Notes: generated from the sequence alone by a model not told the origin. 64,000 nt of DNA from Oegoconia quadripuncta (GCA_949316235.1 OX438750.1:1316501-1380500); one strand, 5' to 3'. Counted from the stretch's first letter, positions 46,536-58,960 are shown. Numbers and translations are program-made.

Positions 46536-47172
46536 TTTATTGCACACGAGTACACATAAAAGTCAAATACATAGTAGATACAGGATGTACAAAAGGTACT
46601 AGCTTATCTCTAAAAAGAGATTTCTTCCAGCAAGACCCTGCAAGTGCAATATACGTAATTTTTGTGGTGTAACTACCATTAAACTTAAAGTTACCGCCTC
46701 CGTGGCTCAATGTAAAAACAACATTGGGTTCACGATTCGGAGGTCGCGGGTTCGATCCCGATCGAATTGTCAAGTATAATGTATGTACGCAAAAATATAT
46801 GCCTATTTCGTAAACATTCTGATAATCATAATTTGAATACTAGAAACAAAAATAAAATTGAAATTCCACAATTTAGACTTAGCAAGGTTAGCACATCCTT
46901 TGTGGGATAAGGAGGTCTGGTGTTGGCTGGTCGTTACGTTAATTGCTATTGTTTTGTAATATGTAATATAAAATGTAATATTATTGTAAAGATGGAAACC
47001 AATTGAAAAGATGTGTTGTTGCGGAGTTTCTTGTCGCTTCTTCTCCCTAACCATAACACCTTGTGAAGCGATGTAGTTTAAAAAAAAACAAATAACATGT
47101 TGACTATCAATAAGAGATATTTTTGTATCCTACATTGAATAAAATATTTTTGATTTGATTTGATTTGATTTA
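46536..47172 (+). repeat. LINE-D scrap, SINE-A head and LINE-A with deletion
   Basis: 46536-46640: minus LINE-D-like 3' end. 46694-46760: SINE-A tRNA-like head only. 46772-47172: LINE-A 3' end with (TTGAT)n tail. Compared with 21480-22003 it lacks about 128 bases between tttgtggga and taaggaggtc (break at 46908). Confidence 0.75.
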
Positions 47173-48138
47173 TAGATTCTTCGTATAACTTGAAGTGTGC
47201 CCGTCCACAATCGACTTTTTGTAGGACCTAGGACTAGTTTTTTTTAATACTCGTGGTTAGCTCTAAACATTTTGGGTTTGGTTTTACTTTGGTAGCATCA
47301 ACGATGTAATCGTTCACTAAAAATAGCGCAATACCATTTTTTAATTCAACTAAACCAACGGTAAAACCGTTGTTAAATAATATTGTAACAATTGAGAAGA
47401 TAGCTAGAATAGTACGTTATTATTTTGTAGTTGTATTTATTCTCATTTAATAGCAAATTTTATAATTCTGCCTACCATGTGACAAAAAGATTTTTTGTCT
47501 GGTTTAATTTTATAGGACTGATTTAGTTTTTTCTACGAATATTTAACAAACGAATTGGTCCCCTGGCTACTTCACAGTTAATAAGGAAATATACCTTTTT
47601 GTAATAGAAAAACTTGTTTTTCAAAAGAACAACCCCTCGAGTTTCTTGCTTGTTCTTCTCAGGGGGAATATTGCCTTTTGAACAAGCAGAAGCTTTAAAA
47701 ATGTGAAAGCTGACTATTTTAAGTGTGTGTACCCTGTGTACCTACAAAATTTTTGACTTCGACTTCACTTCTGGGTGCGTAGTCCCCACTCTAGAAATTC
47801 ACACTGGAAATTACCTTGGAATAACAATTTTCCAATCACGGCATGATTTTGAGGCGATCCCATAACATTTTTAAATGAAAATTGTGTTGGTAGATTTCAG
47901 AATTTTGCTTTACGTTTTGACGTTGATGGTGACGTAGAATGTTAATGGTATGTCATTAAATATAGGTAGTTGAAAGAAGGCCTTGAACATCAAAGATTAA
48001 AGAAGAAATAGTATGCCATAGACACTATGCTAGAAAAGATTTACAAGCTCCAGATGAGTAAGCTCTATTCCCAGAATAAATACCAAATATATTTTTTTAA
48101 ATTTATTTATTTGAGACAACCAACTACAGTATACTTAT
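47173..48138. other. mostly unassigned; LINE-B scrap at 47612-47775
   Basis: 47612-47775 reads caacccctcgagtttcttgc, ttgttcttctcagggggaat and tttttgacttcgacttc, a plus LINE-B-like 3' end. The rest is AT-rich without a supported feature. Confidence 0.4.
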
Positions 48139-48412
48139 AAATAATATAAATAAATATCCTTGGACATACACACAGCGCCATCTAGTTCCACTTTAAGCAA
48201 CTATAGGCTTGTGTTGTTGATACCAGATGGTTGATATACTACATAAATACATTTCTTTTTTGTAAATAAATACTTATTATAAATGAAAACATCCATAACT
48301 CGAGTACACCTGTACGTATTCATTGTGTGATGAATATGCCCTTATCGGTATTCGAACGGGCGACCTTTTGGTATTATGGTCAGAGTTGCTAACCACTACA
48401 GCAAACGTCGTC
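48139..48412 (-). repeat. SINE-B, full length
   Basis: aatatccttggacatacaca to ccactacagcaaacgtcgtc; head decayed (ggtattcgaacgggcgac). Confidence 0.8.
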
Positions 48413-49076
48413 AAATGAAATAAATAAAACTATAGACTGTTATTGAGTGCCTAAATGCTAACAATCTCAAAGTATATATCGAGAAAACTTGAATAGATAT
48501 ACCTACATGAGTACCTAAAATATGCTAGCCAATAACAGAAAAATTATAAAAATTGTCAAAGAAACAACGTAAAGCAGATAATTGTGATGTTGCAAGTAAA
48601 GTGTGTCTAAAGAAAAATCGAATCAAATGCTGATTTATACATAGGAGTACCTTTAATAGTACACAACCATAATGTATTTACTCGTAAAACTCATATTTTT
48701 TGATTTTTTCTTGCACTTGTATGTGTGTGGACCTACTCATAGGTTGAGCACAGACTAAAAAAAAATTTGTTTGCGCGAGGTGGGTTTGACCGTTTGTTCT
48801 TAGTGGTCGTATTAGTTCTCTAGGTTTCTAAGAGATGACGCTGTTTTATTTACTAAGAAAAGCGCGAAAATAGTTTTTTTCGCGACACCATAGATATAGC
48901 ATATAAATCAACCATATAAGTAAATCTATAACAAATTATAGAGACGTGGGCATAATTTATATCAAAGTGAAAAAATTGGCACAACAAACGACTTCAGTAT
49001 ATTTCTTCCAATCTTCTCTATCCGCCGCACAGATATCACTTTGTGATATCTGTGATCAGCCGTTACTTCATCATTA
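48413..49076. repeat. Unclassified repeat pair with 54480-54960
   Basis: ttgagcacagactaaa, ttctaagagatgacgctgtt and ctaagaaaagcgcgaaaat recur at 54797-54925. No ORF. The surrounding DNA is AT-rich and featureless. Confidence 0.45.
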
Positions 49077-49312
49077 TAATAAATAATAATAAATATTTGG
49101 GACACTTACACCAAACAAGTCCCAAACTAAGCAAAGCTTGTACTATGGATACTAGATAACGGATAAACATACATAAATATTTATATAAACATCCATGACT
49201 CAGGAATAAATGTTCATATTCATCACACAAATATTTACCAGTCGCAGGAATCTAATCTGCAACCGTTAGTTTCGCTGACAGGGTCACTATCCACTACACC
49301 AATCGGTCGTCT
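49077..49312 (-). repeat. SINE-C, full length
   Basis: atatttgggacacttacacc, actagataacggataaacat and actacaccaatcggtcgtct. Just upstream, 49030-49052 is a perfect 10-bp-arm hairpin (cagatatcac). Confidence 0.8.
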
Positions 49313-49313
49313 C

Positions 49314-49620
49314 ATTCACGCCCTTTTCGTTCATATCACCCCTCACACAATCCATCCATCTTTCCCGTGGTCTTCCTCTTCCTTTCCAACCGTCGACATC
49401 CATATTCATTACTCTCTTAGTAACATGCGTTTCATCCCTCCTCATAACATGTCCATACCAAGCCCAAACAGTTTCCTTTCACCTTCTATATCACTTAAAC
49501 TCTATCTGAAACTATATCTTTTAAACTCCCTCTTACATACTCATTCCTTCTTTTATCCATCCTCGTCACTCCACTCGTCCATCTCAACATTCTCATCTCT
49601 GCTGCAGGCTATATGACAAC
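49314..49620 (-). pseudogene. RTE-like LINE ORF remnant
   Basis: On the minus strand reads ...VMNMDVDGWKGRGRPRERWM DCVRGDM-type sequence, the same C-terminal RTE region as 3612-3830, followed upstream by shifted frames with VWAWYGHVMRRDE-like pieces. Confidence 0.6.
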
Positions 49621-49691
49621 ATATATCATTTTTTTTTTAGTTTTATTCACTCTTCTCGGAGAAGGCAACGTGGCCCATACAGCCATGTCTT

Positions 49692-50007
49692 ATTTCTCTT
49701 ATTTCTTCAGTTTGTAAGTCAGTCTCAGTCAAAACAAGTAATTCGTCGTATACTTGGCGTATACAGTCTAGTCACGGTCAAGTCATTCTTCAGTAAAGTG
49801 GCAGAATGCTTTACAAAAGATTTTAGCGGCTTCTTGTGGGAACCCGAAAGCTTCGTCACACACTTTAATTTACACTTCCCTTCACTTGTACACCATCACT
49901 AACTTTTGCTGCACAATATTCTGCCATTATTAAGCTTCAAAAGTCAGAATGAACAAATTATAAGAATTATAAACAAAAATGCAACTTCACTCACTGAGAT
50001 CCCGCCA
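49692..50007 (+). repeat. X330 repeat family
   Basis: Same block order as 30133-30440, with a short local duplication (gtatacttggcgtatacag). Confidence 0.7.
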
Positions 50008-50217
50008 AAAAGTCGTAGCAAGTTTCATAGAATGACACTTTAATGTTTTATAATCTGTGGTAGTTATACCTACTTATTGGAAATTAAATAATGGTGCAAA
50101 GACGCTTAAAGTTCACACGTTCACTTAGCGTAATGGTTTTACATAATGGCGTCTACTTCAATTTATTGCGTACTAGCAACCTGCCCCGGCTTCGCACGGG
50201 AAAATTCATTCTCATAT

Positions 50218-50453
50218 TTATACCGGGTGAAATTTTATTCGTGTAATTTCTGTTATACCGGTGACTCCTGATTACGAACAACTTTCCGCTAGGAACCACT
50301 GTATATATGTCCAAAGGATATTCAAAACAAAAAAACCCGCCAGCATGTTTTGCAGGCGCCATGTTGGATTTTTTATCATAAAATATTTTTGTGTGTTGTC
50401 ATGTTTTTTTGACAATTGTCGCACCTGTCAACTTGGTGAAATAGGGGCCAGGT
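50218..50453. repeat. M3 scrap and right end of the GGCCCC element
   Basis: 50218-50300: tcgtgtaatttctgttatac and attacgaacaactttcc, as in M3. 50398-50453: tgacaattgtcgcacctgtc then aacttggtgaaataggggcc, identical to the right end of the 15710-17111 element. Confidence 0.6.
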
Positions 50454-50539
50454 GTGATCATAGACTTAGTATATACTACGCTACTAAGTCTATGAGTGTG
50501 ATTGAGGTCAAGTGTCAAACCGTTGCGGATAAAAAAAAA
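50453..50539 (+). repeat. SINE-A 3' end holding a tiny foldback insert
   Basis: SINE-A sequence caggtgtgat...tgaggtcaagtgtcaaacc is broken by a ~40-base insert whose core pairs perfectly: atagacttagta at 50460-50471 and tactaagtctat at 50483-50494. gtgtgat occurs on both sides. Confidence 0.65.
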
Positions 50540-50888
50540 GGTGATTGTAGGTAATCGTGTATGACTACCTACATCAACTACCTACCTACCCATTTATAAA
50601 ACTAAATAAGCAATCTACAGGAAAATTACTTTCTTTCCTGAACAGTGACCGCAAGTTATTAGTTTTTCTATTAAAGTGTGCTTGGCTAAGATATTTTAAT
50701 AACTTATAACGTCATAACAAAGTAATCCATAACTTGACCTTTCATAAATAGCCTACTAGCTTTCCGCCCGCGGCTTCGCCTGCTGATACTGGCTAAGGTA
50801 GTTGTTGATAAAACTGAGTCCTAAACCATGTGAAGATATATATTAAAATATATATAAATTAAAAATTCAAACAAAGCTCTCAAAAAAA
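50540..50888. other. no gene seen; R-element start
   Basis: AT-rich. 50755-50790 (ctagctttccgcccgcggct) is the first 30 bases of an R element. Confidence 0.4.
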
Positions 50889-51244
50889 AATCAATAATCA
50901 AAAATATTTTATTCAATGTAGGATACAAAAATATCACTTATTGAAAGTCAACATGTTATTTTTTTTAAACTACATCGCTTCACAATGTGTTGTGGTTAGG
51001 GAGAAGAAGCGACAAGAAACTCCGCAACAACACATCTTTTCAATTAGTTTCCATCTTTACAATAATATTACATTTTATATTACATATTACAAAACAATAG
51101 CAATTAACATAACGACCAGCTAACACCAGACCTCCTTATCGACTAAATAATCATCTATCCTGTAATAACCCTTCTTACACAGAGTTTCTTTAATGTGGCG
51201 TTTAAATTTCTGCTCTGTTAAACTTAATACATGTTCTGGTATTT
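50889..51244 (-). mobile_element. LINE-A 3' end
   Basis: Tail aatcaaaaatattttattca, 3'UTR gaagcgacaagaaactccgc and the ORF end through gcgtttaaatttctgctctg. 5'-truncated. Confidence 0.8.
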
Positions 51245-51801
51245 GCTCTCAAATTTCAATTATGCTAAAAATGTTATATTTACTAGATTTTCACAATGAA
51301 TATATTTTTTTATTTGATTTTCCGTGGTTTTCCAATTTAAGGCGATAAAAATTTCGAGGGTAGCTCGCTGCCCGAGAACTGCCCAGAACACTAATTGAAA
51401 TATAGAGCTAAAAGTCTCGCGACTTGTCGAGATGCTACGGAACGCGTAGCGAAATTGAGCTACGGCGTAGCCGCCGCCGTAGGCACTTCGCTTGAAGCGG
51501 TAGGCCGGAGATATCCGAAGGATTCCGTCCCTGGCTCCTAATTAATGTAGAATGAATCTTAGGGACACAGTAAAGCGGCTGATTTTCAGTCAAAGAATGC
51601 ATAGCAGCTAAAAAACTAGATACCACCATCTTACCTAAAGTCTTCCGCCAAGCAGCAATGATCAAGACGAATCTATCGACACCATGCTGTATATTGGTCA
51701 TGCTGTTTAGGTTACAGGAGGTAACATCCATACCTCTAGGTATATATAAATACACAGAAAAACATCACCCACCTTCCTGGGTCAGTCGGGTCAAAATACT
51801 A
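51245..51801. other. unassigned sequence
   Basis: 51350-51395 (tagctcgctgcccgagaact) resembles 63840-63880. A GC-rich patch at 51425-51520 repeats ctacg/cgtag motifs. 51605-51660 is a decayed SINE-A scrap (accaccatcttacctaaag). Confidence 0.35.
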
Positions 51802-52049
51802 TAATAAATATAATAAATATTTCGGACACTTACACCAATCATCTAGTCCCAAACTAAGCAAAGCTTGTGCTATGGATACTAGATAACGGATAAACGTACA
51901 TAAATATTTATATAAACATCCAAGACTCGGGAATAAATGTTCGTATTCATCACACATACATTTACCCGTCGCGGGATTCGAACCCGCAACCGTTGGTTTC
52001 GCTGATAGGGTCACCACCATAGGGTCATCCACTACACCAATCGGTCGTC
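51802..52049 (-). repeat. SINE-C, full length
   Basis: aatatttcggacacttacac to ctacaccaatcggtcgtc; contains a short local duplication (agggtcaccaccatagggtc). Confidence 0.85.
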
Positions 52050-52244
52050 TACACTACACTATAACAGGTGACTGTAAAGAAACGTATGAATTTCAATACC
52101 TATACTTAGAAATAATAAAGTCTGCATATTATACTCAAAGATATGCCGACTTATTTACTCACGCGTAATAGTCCAATAAAATACATATTTTTCGTGGTGT
52201 AACTTCGCATTATTCTTAAAGTTCCTGATTTTTTGTAGAAGGAT

Positions 52245-52345
52245 AGAGTACAGAGTTTCAATAAGGTTCCTCTTGATATACAAAGTCATCCTTCCAATAA
52301 ATTTAAAGATACAATAAAACAGAAACTTATTAAGGTAGCATATTA
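52245..52345 (+). mobile_element. LINE-B-like ORF scrap
   Basis: Reads FNKVPLDIQSHPSNKFKDTI then KQKLIKVAYYKISDYFC, the RT ORF end of a LINE-B relative. Confidence 0.6.
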
Positions 52346-52850
52346 TAAAATATCAGATTATTTTTGTTTGGCATTTCCTCGTTTGGATTTGGCGGGATCA
52401 CCTGCCACAAGCATACTTACTGTTCATAGTCACTATTATTTTAGACTGAAATAAAGATTTTTGTATATCTAAAGCAAGCAAGCAAAACATTTTTATTCTA
52501 TCACTAATAGGTACTGTAACCATGTGCAAAAAAAAGGCCTTTAAGATTATATCAAGTAAAAATGGTTCGCTTATTGGACTATAACGCTTCGGGCAAATAC
52601 AACGGCCATGTTGACAGATAAATTAAACTTGAATAACTCACGTACATGCCTAATCTACTTATTTGTTGACAGCGTTTTACACAAAGATACATATTCGCTT
52701 TGAACTAAGGTTACTTCAGGCTGTGTGGGGGCTGTGACGTATTTTCTAATTTAATTTTTTGAATAGTACCGTCACTACCGAACTAATGTTTGGGATATCT
52801 CTGACCACTCCAATGGAGATGAATTCACGCCTTGGCTTTTTAAAATTTTT

Positions 52851-53415
52851 TATTTGTTCACAACGGGTTAGCACGTGATCACAATCATATCTGATGTTAC
52901 GTGAAGGTGAGGCCGAAGGTGGAAGCGTACTGACCCGGAAACCCCATTTTATTTGGGACATTGGCCATCTTATCTCTCACAACCGGAACACAACAATGCT
53001 ATTAACTTTGCTGTTTCGCGGCAGACTTAGGTAAGATGGTGGTAGCTCCAGGCGAACATGTAAAATAAATAAATAATAAATATCTTTGCACATACACACA
53101 GCGCCATCTAGTTCCACACTAAGCAACTAGGCTTGTATTACTGTCCTTTTATACCAGATGGTTGATAAACTACACAAATACTTTTTTTTGTAAATAAATA
53201 CACATATAAATGAAAAACATCCATAACTCGGGAACACAAGTCTGTATTCATCATACAAACATATGCCCCCAGCGGGATTCGAACCAGAACCAGAACCAAA
53301 CAGGTCGTTAAAATGCCCTACTAACAAACCGAGTATTAAACATGTACCTCGCTGAGGATCGAACCCGCGACCTCCGAATCGTAAACCCAGTGTTGTTTTG
53401 AGCCACGGAGGCGGT
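52851..53415 (-). repeat. SINE-A with SINE-B inserted (composite)
   Basis: SINE-A pieces 52851-53066 and 53309-53415 flank SINE-B 53067-53308. TAAAAT lies at 53061-53066 and 53309-53314. The same SINE-B/SINE-A joint is found at 59066-59437. Confidence 0.85.
53067..53308 (-). repeat. SINE-B inside SINE-A
   Basis: aaatatctttgcacatacac to aaccaaacaggtcgt; the head lost most of its D-loop/anticodon region (accagaaccagaaccaaac). Confidence 0.85.
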
Positions 53416-53715
53416 TAGACATAATACATAATATACTTGGCATTTAGAAATTACCACAAGTAAGTCATATACAACTCGAGGAAACATAATATGGAAACCT
53501 GGTCAATTAAAGAGAACAAACGTCCAAAAGAAATACACCAAACTATCCTATTACAGATTTTGTACGGTTTTTCTTTCCCCACAGTTTGATCCGTATACGG
53601 TTTTTAGATATCGGTGTCAGAAGGAAATTTAGCTTTCCCCGTGGGTGTAAGGTAGGGTGACCATACGTGGCGTTTTCCTGCCATTTTGGAATGCCCATGA
53701 TGCTGGTGACTCACT
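53416..53715. other. no gene seen
   Basis: No supported feature. Confidence 0.3.
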
Positions 53716-53972
53716 CGGTTAAATTGAGCAGCGGGTATTAGCTCGAACAGTTCTTCAGTCAGTTTGGACATCACTATAGTGCTTTGATCAATTGAGCAGC
53801 GGCTATAGTTCCTGCAGACCTCACTTTATTAAACTAAAGATCCTTACTCTTACTTCCATATACATTTTTGAAATTAGTGTTTTTGTTAAGAGAAATAAGG
53901 TAATGTACTGACAAGTCATGGGGAGTGTTCTGAAGAACTGTTCGAGCTAATACCCGCTGCTCAATTTAACCG
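53716..53972. repeat. Perfect 43-bp inverted repeat, 171-bp loop
   Basis: 53716-53758 (cggttaaattgagcagcggg ...) is the exact reverse complement of 53930-53972. The loop has a partial third copy (attgagcagcggctatag at ~53790). No target duplication seen. Confidence 0.85.
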
Positions 53973-54080
53973 ATACACTTCTCGCCGAAAATTAAATTTC
54001 CATCCACATCACCTGGATGAGTGGAAGTCTAAACTGTATGGTCTCTAATATTTTTAAATGACCTATCCAAGGACACCACA

Positions 54081-54291
54081 TATCTTATCTCTGACAACCG
54101 GAACACAACAATGCTATTAACATTGCTGTTTGGCGGCAGATTTAGTTAAGATGGCGGTAGGTAGCCAGGCGGACATTTAATATGCCCTACCACCAACCAA
54201 ACCGAGTACTAAATATGTACCCCGCTGGGGATCGCACCCGCGACCTCCGAAACGTAAACCCAATGTTGTTTACATTGAGCCACGGAGGCGG
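54081..54291 (-). repeat. SINE-A, 3'-truncated
   Basis: ctgacaaccggaacacaaca to cattgagccacggaggcg; B box one change. Confidence 0.8.
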
Positions 54292-54549
54292 AGCTTTCTA
54301 TTACTAAGAGGCTCTGAGCTTAGCCGCGGACAGACAGACGGACGTAACATACCTATACGGGTTCCATGTTGACTGCTGAACCCCAAAAAACTGCCGAAGT
54401 GCCACCGAAGTCCCATAAATATTTTCAAGCTATTCTGTCATAATTAGTGTGACCAAAAACAATTCGAGTATCTTTTAAGTATACTAACAAACAATACTCG
54501 TAAAGCTCATAATTTTAATCTACATGTAATTTTTCTTACACTTTTATGT

Positions 54550-54790
54550 GACCGATTTATATACATCTATATATTTTTTTTATTATTACTGGACACTAAA
54601 AGGTGAAAATATGAAAGGAAAGGAGGCAGCAAAGTGTGCACCGTTTCCATTCAATTTACAATAAATTATTTACAGATACATACGTACTTATAAACTAAAT
54701 TTTTCCTACTGAATAATTGAGGAACTCATATAATGCTATGTGCAGTGAAGGATTTTTAAGTAGATCTATTAAGAGTACGACCGATTTATA
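54550..54790. repeat. 217-bp insertion with 12-bp direct repeats
   Basis: GACCGATTTATA occurs at 54550-54561 and 54779-54790. The left and right flanks together match the 48413-49076 repeat, showing that 54562-54778 was inserted. The insert has no known features. Confidence 0.6.
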
Positions 54791-54959
54791 GGTTGTGAGC
54801 ACAGACTAAAGAAAAGTTAGGCTGTACGCGGCGGTTTTGGCCATTTATTCTCAGCAGTCCGACTAATTCTCGAGGATTCTAAGAGATGGCGCTGTTTTAT
54901 GTTCTAAGAAAAGCGCGAAAATGATTTGTGCACGCGATCATTTATAGCATATAAATCAC

Positions 54960-55587
54960 ATCATAACAATTTTACACCTAATTTCGCACGAGTATGGAAA
55001 TTTCACTGTTTTTCTTCGTCATTTAGCGCCGATTGCCTCGACTACTTGAGATAAAGTTTTATATGAAGCCATTTATCTGGACTTATCTGTAATGTTGTTT
55101 TGTTGTGGATAAAGGGGGGAGGGAAATAATAGATGCTACCCCCTTATCTAAACACTATTAAATTGAAGTTTTATAAATTTATTGTTTCATGTACATACTT
55201 AATTTATATAACTTGTATGGCGGCATCTCTTTCTAACTACTAAATTGTACTGAACTCACGACGAAAATCGACATGGCGACGTTGAGTGTATGCCCAGTCT
55301 TTGCCCGGATGTATCTCAATATTCCGTGGTCCAATTTGAATGTAGTTTTTTTTTCCTATTTAAGTCTGACGTCAGATTTGCTGGTCCGATAATTGGACCG
55401 ATTTTTAGCCGACTTATTGTAAGACGTGTGCGTTTCAAAATCGGTCACTGATTGTTCGACAAGGGCAACCTAAGATTAAACATTCCTAGCAATGTTTAAT
55501 GAAAATTGGGGCAACCACTTCGAAGATATTGTATACCTACATGTTTAGCTCTTCGGGTTTTTCTAAATTTTCAGTTTATGTTGTATT
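54960..55587. other. no gene seen
   Basis: No supported ORF or repeat. Confidence 0.35.
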
Positions 55588-56660
55588 TATAGATAGATAG
55601 ATAGATAGAAAGATAGATAGAAACATTTATTCACTACACAGTACATACAACCAAAATAGAAGAACACAAACAATAAATCATATGTAATCAACAAATAAAA
55701 TAAATAAATAAAAGCTTAATATACTGACGCACAACATACAAGATTTTCCCAGCGACGGGCTGTACCCACTGTGCACTGAGAGGCCTCTGACTCAGCATAT
55801 GCTGCAGCACAGATAGTGGTCCATACCACAGCGCGGGTTATTCTGCCAGTACCACTTACTGAAAAACGCACGCAAGGTTTTTGTAGCGAAACCAATACAA
55901 TTATTATACCAATATAATTAATATAGGCAGTTTTAAAAATAAAAGTATTAATGTTTTTGTGGGGTTTTCCTTGTACACTGTGCACTCATGCCATTATGCA
56001 TACTGTGGCAGAAGATATTATATTAATATATATATACAATAACACAACACACGACTACACAAAACACTAAGCGTGCGATATGAAAAAATGTGAACTGTGA
56101 ATAAAAGCCACCACATAATGTACCCAATTTGTAGCAGAGCAAAAAGTATAAATGGAGTGTGTGTTTACTTAAACAGTGTAAAAGGTAGTTCAGTAGGTCT
56201 GCTTTTGAGTGGCTAAGAGGTGTTGTCGATATCGTGTTTTGAAAGCTCCTAGCAAATTTATCTCACGTATTGGTGGGGGTAGGTTGTTCCAGCATTTCGT
56301 GGCAAGGTATCTAAAACTACCCCGAAATGCAGCCGACCTATGTCTTGGGACGCACAACAGATATGAAGAAGCTCTCGTGTTGTATCTATGTATTGTACCT
56401 GACCAGGTGAGCTTTTCATACAAATATTCAGGAATTTCACTTTTTATTACGTCAAACAAAAGACATGCAAGATATAACTTATGCCGTCCCTCCATGTTAA
56501 GTATATTTGATTTGTTTAAATATGGTGTTACGTGTGTTCGTGGGGGAATGTACAATTCAGACTCTGCAATCGCACAACTAGAGGGTTTGGGATATAATTT
56601 GGCCACTTCCGCAGTGCCTTCAATATTACAGTTGAAGTTACAGGGGCATTCCATTCCAGA
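55588..56660 (-). mobile_element. LINE-E, 3' part of a non-LTR retrotransposon
   Basis: Minus-strand open frame 56654-56190 (about 154 codons) encodes the RT C-terminus: YLACLLFDVIKSEIPEYLYE, RYNTRASSYLLCVPRHRSAA and SFRYLATKCWNNLPPPIREI then FKTRYRQHLL. The W-N-x-L-P-x-x-I motif followed by FK..... is typical of Jockey/CR1-like ORF ends. 3'UTR follows with AATAAA-like signal and (ATCT)n tail at 55588-55620. 5'-truncated. Confidence 0.75.
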
Positions 56661-57008
56661 ATGAATTGTAACTACAGCTTCTATTAGGTATTATGTAAAT
56701 AACAATTTATTGTTTCAATAAGATATCGATTCCTGATTTCACTTCCGTTCAATATTTTCCTGTGTAAATCGCCGATATAGTTTTATGCTCCAAATGTACA
56801 CTTTTATAAGTTTTTTACGAACTTACGAATATTCTGGCTTTGACCGTACCACAAATATCGCAAATAGGAGAGTCCACTTTCCTCATTAACTGTGCAAACC
56901 AGCCGGCTAGTTTAAAATATAAATATAAAAGTACATGTTTTACAAAATCGTCACCTCTCTCAGCGAAATACTTGATACGCGTAAGAAGATTGCATGATTG
57001 CAAACGAC

Positions 57009-57013
<5 letters not shown>
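56661..57013. other. no gene seen
   Basis: AT-rich. A degenerate frame on the minus strand has C-x2-C (ICDICG) but no supporting context. Confidence 0.3.
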
Positions 57014-57050
<37 letters not shown>

Positions 57051-57300
57051 AGAATGGGATCGCTCTTGACCTTAATCTGGACTAATGTCGAGATAAGGTC
57101 TACGATGGAACGAGCTTTCCCAGAAGATGCCTATTTAACCTGACTTTAAAGAGCTGCGGGTTATATGCGATTGGAAACACAGACGGAAGCAATGCGTTCC
57201 ACTCCTTAGCCGTGCGCATGAGAAACGAAGACCTAAAACGCTTGGTCCTTATAAAATTACGGGATTATCTTTTGAAACTTTCAAATTTTTCGCTAAAGGA
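57014..57300 (-). mobile_element. LINE-F 3' part with poly(A)
   Basis: Minus strand: RTKRFRSSFLMRTAKEWNAL then LPSVFPIAYNPQLFKVRLNR and [13 protein letters not shown], an RT C-terminus, followed by ~30 T (poly-A on minus) at 57016-57046. The 13793-13915 copy is the same family. Confidence 0.75.
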
Positions 57301-57842
57301 ACTAGTTAGCAACTATAATGGAGACTTCAGTCTACAGTTCAGTATATTAAACTAAACTGCAGCGACCAGGGACAGATTCTAATATACATGATAGATAAAG
57401 ATGGATAGATAAAGCATTTATCTATCCATCTTTAGATAGATTAAGCAACACAATTACATAACTCATAATACACTTCGCCTATACTTACCAATTTTGTTAC
57501 ACATATATTGTTAATTCTTTAGTTTAATGTTAGTTTTTAAGTTAATCGATATTTGTGACACGTTTTGGGATACTGCATCAGACACAATATGCTTTTTATT
57601 GTTTTATATGTCGCGAGTCAAGTTGTATCCCTACACGTGTCAATAATGTTATTATTATGTTTTTAGTTATGATGACTATAAGGCTAGTGATACTGTCCTA
57701 TGGGGAAGGGCACTGTATGCTGAAATACAGGTTTTTTCAACCTAGTTCGGCAACAGGGAATTATATATATATTATTATTGGAATACAAAATTACTAGCTT
57801 AATATAGATTATAAGATAAACTGTAAACTTTTTTGGAATAAA

Positions 57843-57893
<51 letters not shown>

Positions 57894-58260
57894 TATTTAC
57901 GCCACTGCGTTCACACAACTACACAATTTTGAAATTACAAAGAAATATACATACAAATAAAAGTAAAGAATGGAAAATTCAAAGAGCGAGTGTGTGCCGC
58001 AGTAGCACAAATGGGTTATAACTCAGTGTGGCACATCACTCAAAGAGCGAAACACTGGTTTTCAGTTACAACCCCTACAAGTACGAGTGCATAAAAGTAC
58101 GCGCATGTTCCCGTCTGCGTGTACATTTGTGGTCAATCGTGAGTGAAAAGTGTCCGTTGTTGATACAGCTAGTGTTGAGTAGTAATTATGACAACTAGTT
58201 AAATGAATGATAATGATGACAAAAGGAAAAAGAGAAGTGCATAGGACGTTCCACTACAGG
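57301..58260. other. no gene seen; simple repeats
   Basis: 57400-57435 contains a perfect 15-bp-arm hairpin (agatggatagataaa). 57846-57893 is (ATT)n after tttggaataaag, a LINE-like tail. No supported ORF. Confidence 0.4.
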
Positions 58261-58528
58261 TAACGGTTTGGAATTCCAATTTTTTGTTTTTGCATTAAAT
58301 GTGCCCTAAGGATCACCTTGGGGCACCTAAGCTTGTTCCAAATATCAATTTGGAACAAGCTTAAAATGTTCCGATATGCCTTAATGGAGGTGGTATATTA
58401 TTCCAGCACTTCGTTGCCTGGTAGCGGAAAGAGCCAGCAAATGCGACGGTCTTGTGGTTATGAAACGTCAGACATGATCGAAAAATGGCAAGACGCTAAT
58501 CGGCTAAAAATGCTAATACATAAAGTCA

Positions 58529-58960
58529 TGCCTGTTTCCCGTAGCGGTAGGCCAAGACCACAGACTGCCACTTACTACGATCCTGACACATCTCTTGCTT
58601 CATTCACTCTCATAATTAATAAATTAAAGGCTTTTTGGCGGGAACTCGGCGAGTGAAGTAGCATTTTTCTTTATAATTCTTATAATTTGTGCATTCTAAC
58701 TTTTGAAGCTTAATAATGGCAGAATATTGTGCAGCAAACGTTAGTGATGGTGTACAAGTGAAGGAAAGTGTAAATTAAAGTGCGTAACGGAGCTTTCGGG
58801 TTCCCACAAGAAGCCGCCAAAATCTTTTGTAAAGTATTCTGCCACTTTACTGAAGAATGACTTGAAAGTGACTAGACTCTGTATACGCCAAGTATACGAC
58901 GAATTACTTGTTTTAACTGAGACTGACTTACAAACTGAAAAAATAAGAGAAATAAGACAT
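58529..58960 (-). repeat. RTE 3' ORF end and X330 copy
   Basis: 58529-58625 on the minus strand: RVNEARDVSGS-like, matching the end of 17480-17970. 58620-58960: X330 in reverse (ttttggcgggaactcggcga to actgacttacaaactg). Confidence 0.65.

Noticed and set aside
56209..56664. Plus-strand 151-residue protein
   Set aside because: It is the complement of a LINE-E reverse-transcriptase frame, which has recognisable motifs.
58318..58656. 112-residue plus-strand protein
   Set aside because: Its second half is the reverse of an RTE ORF end and the start of an X330 repeat.
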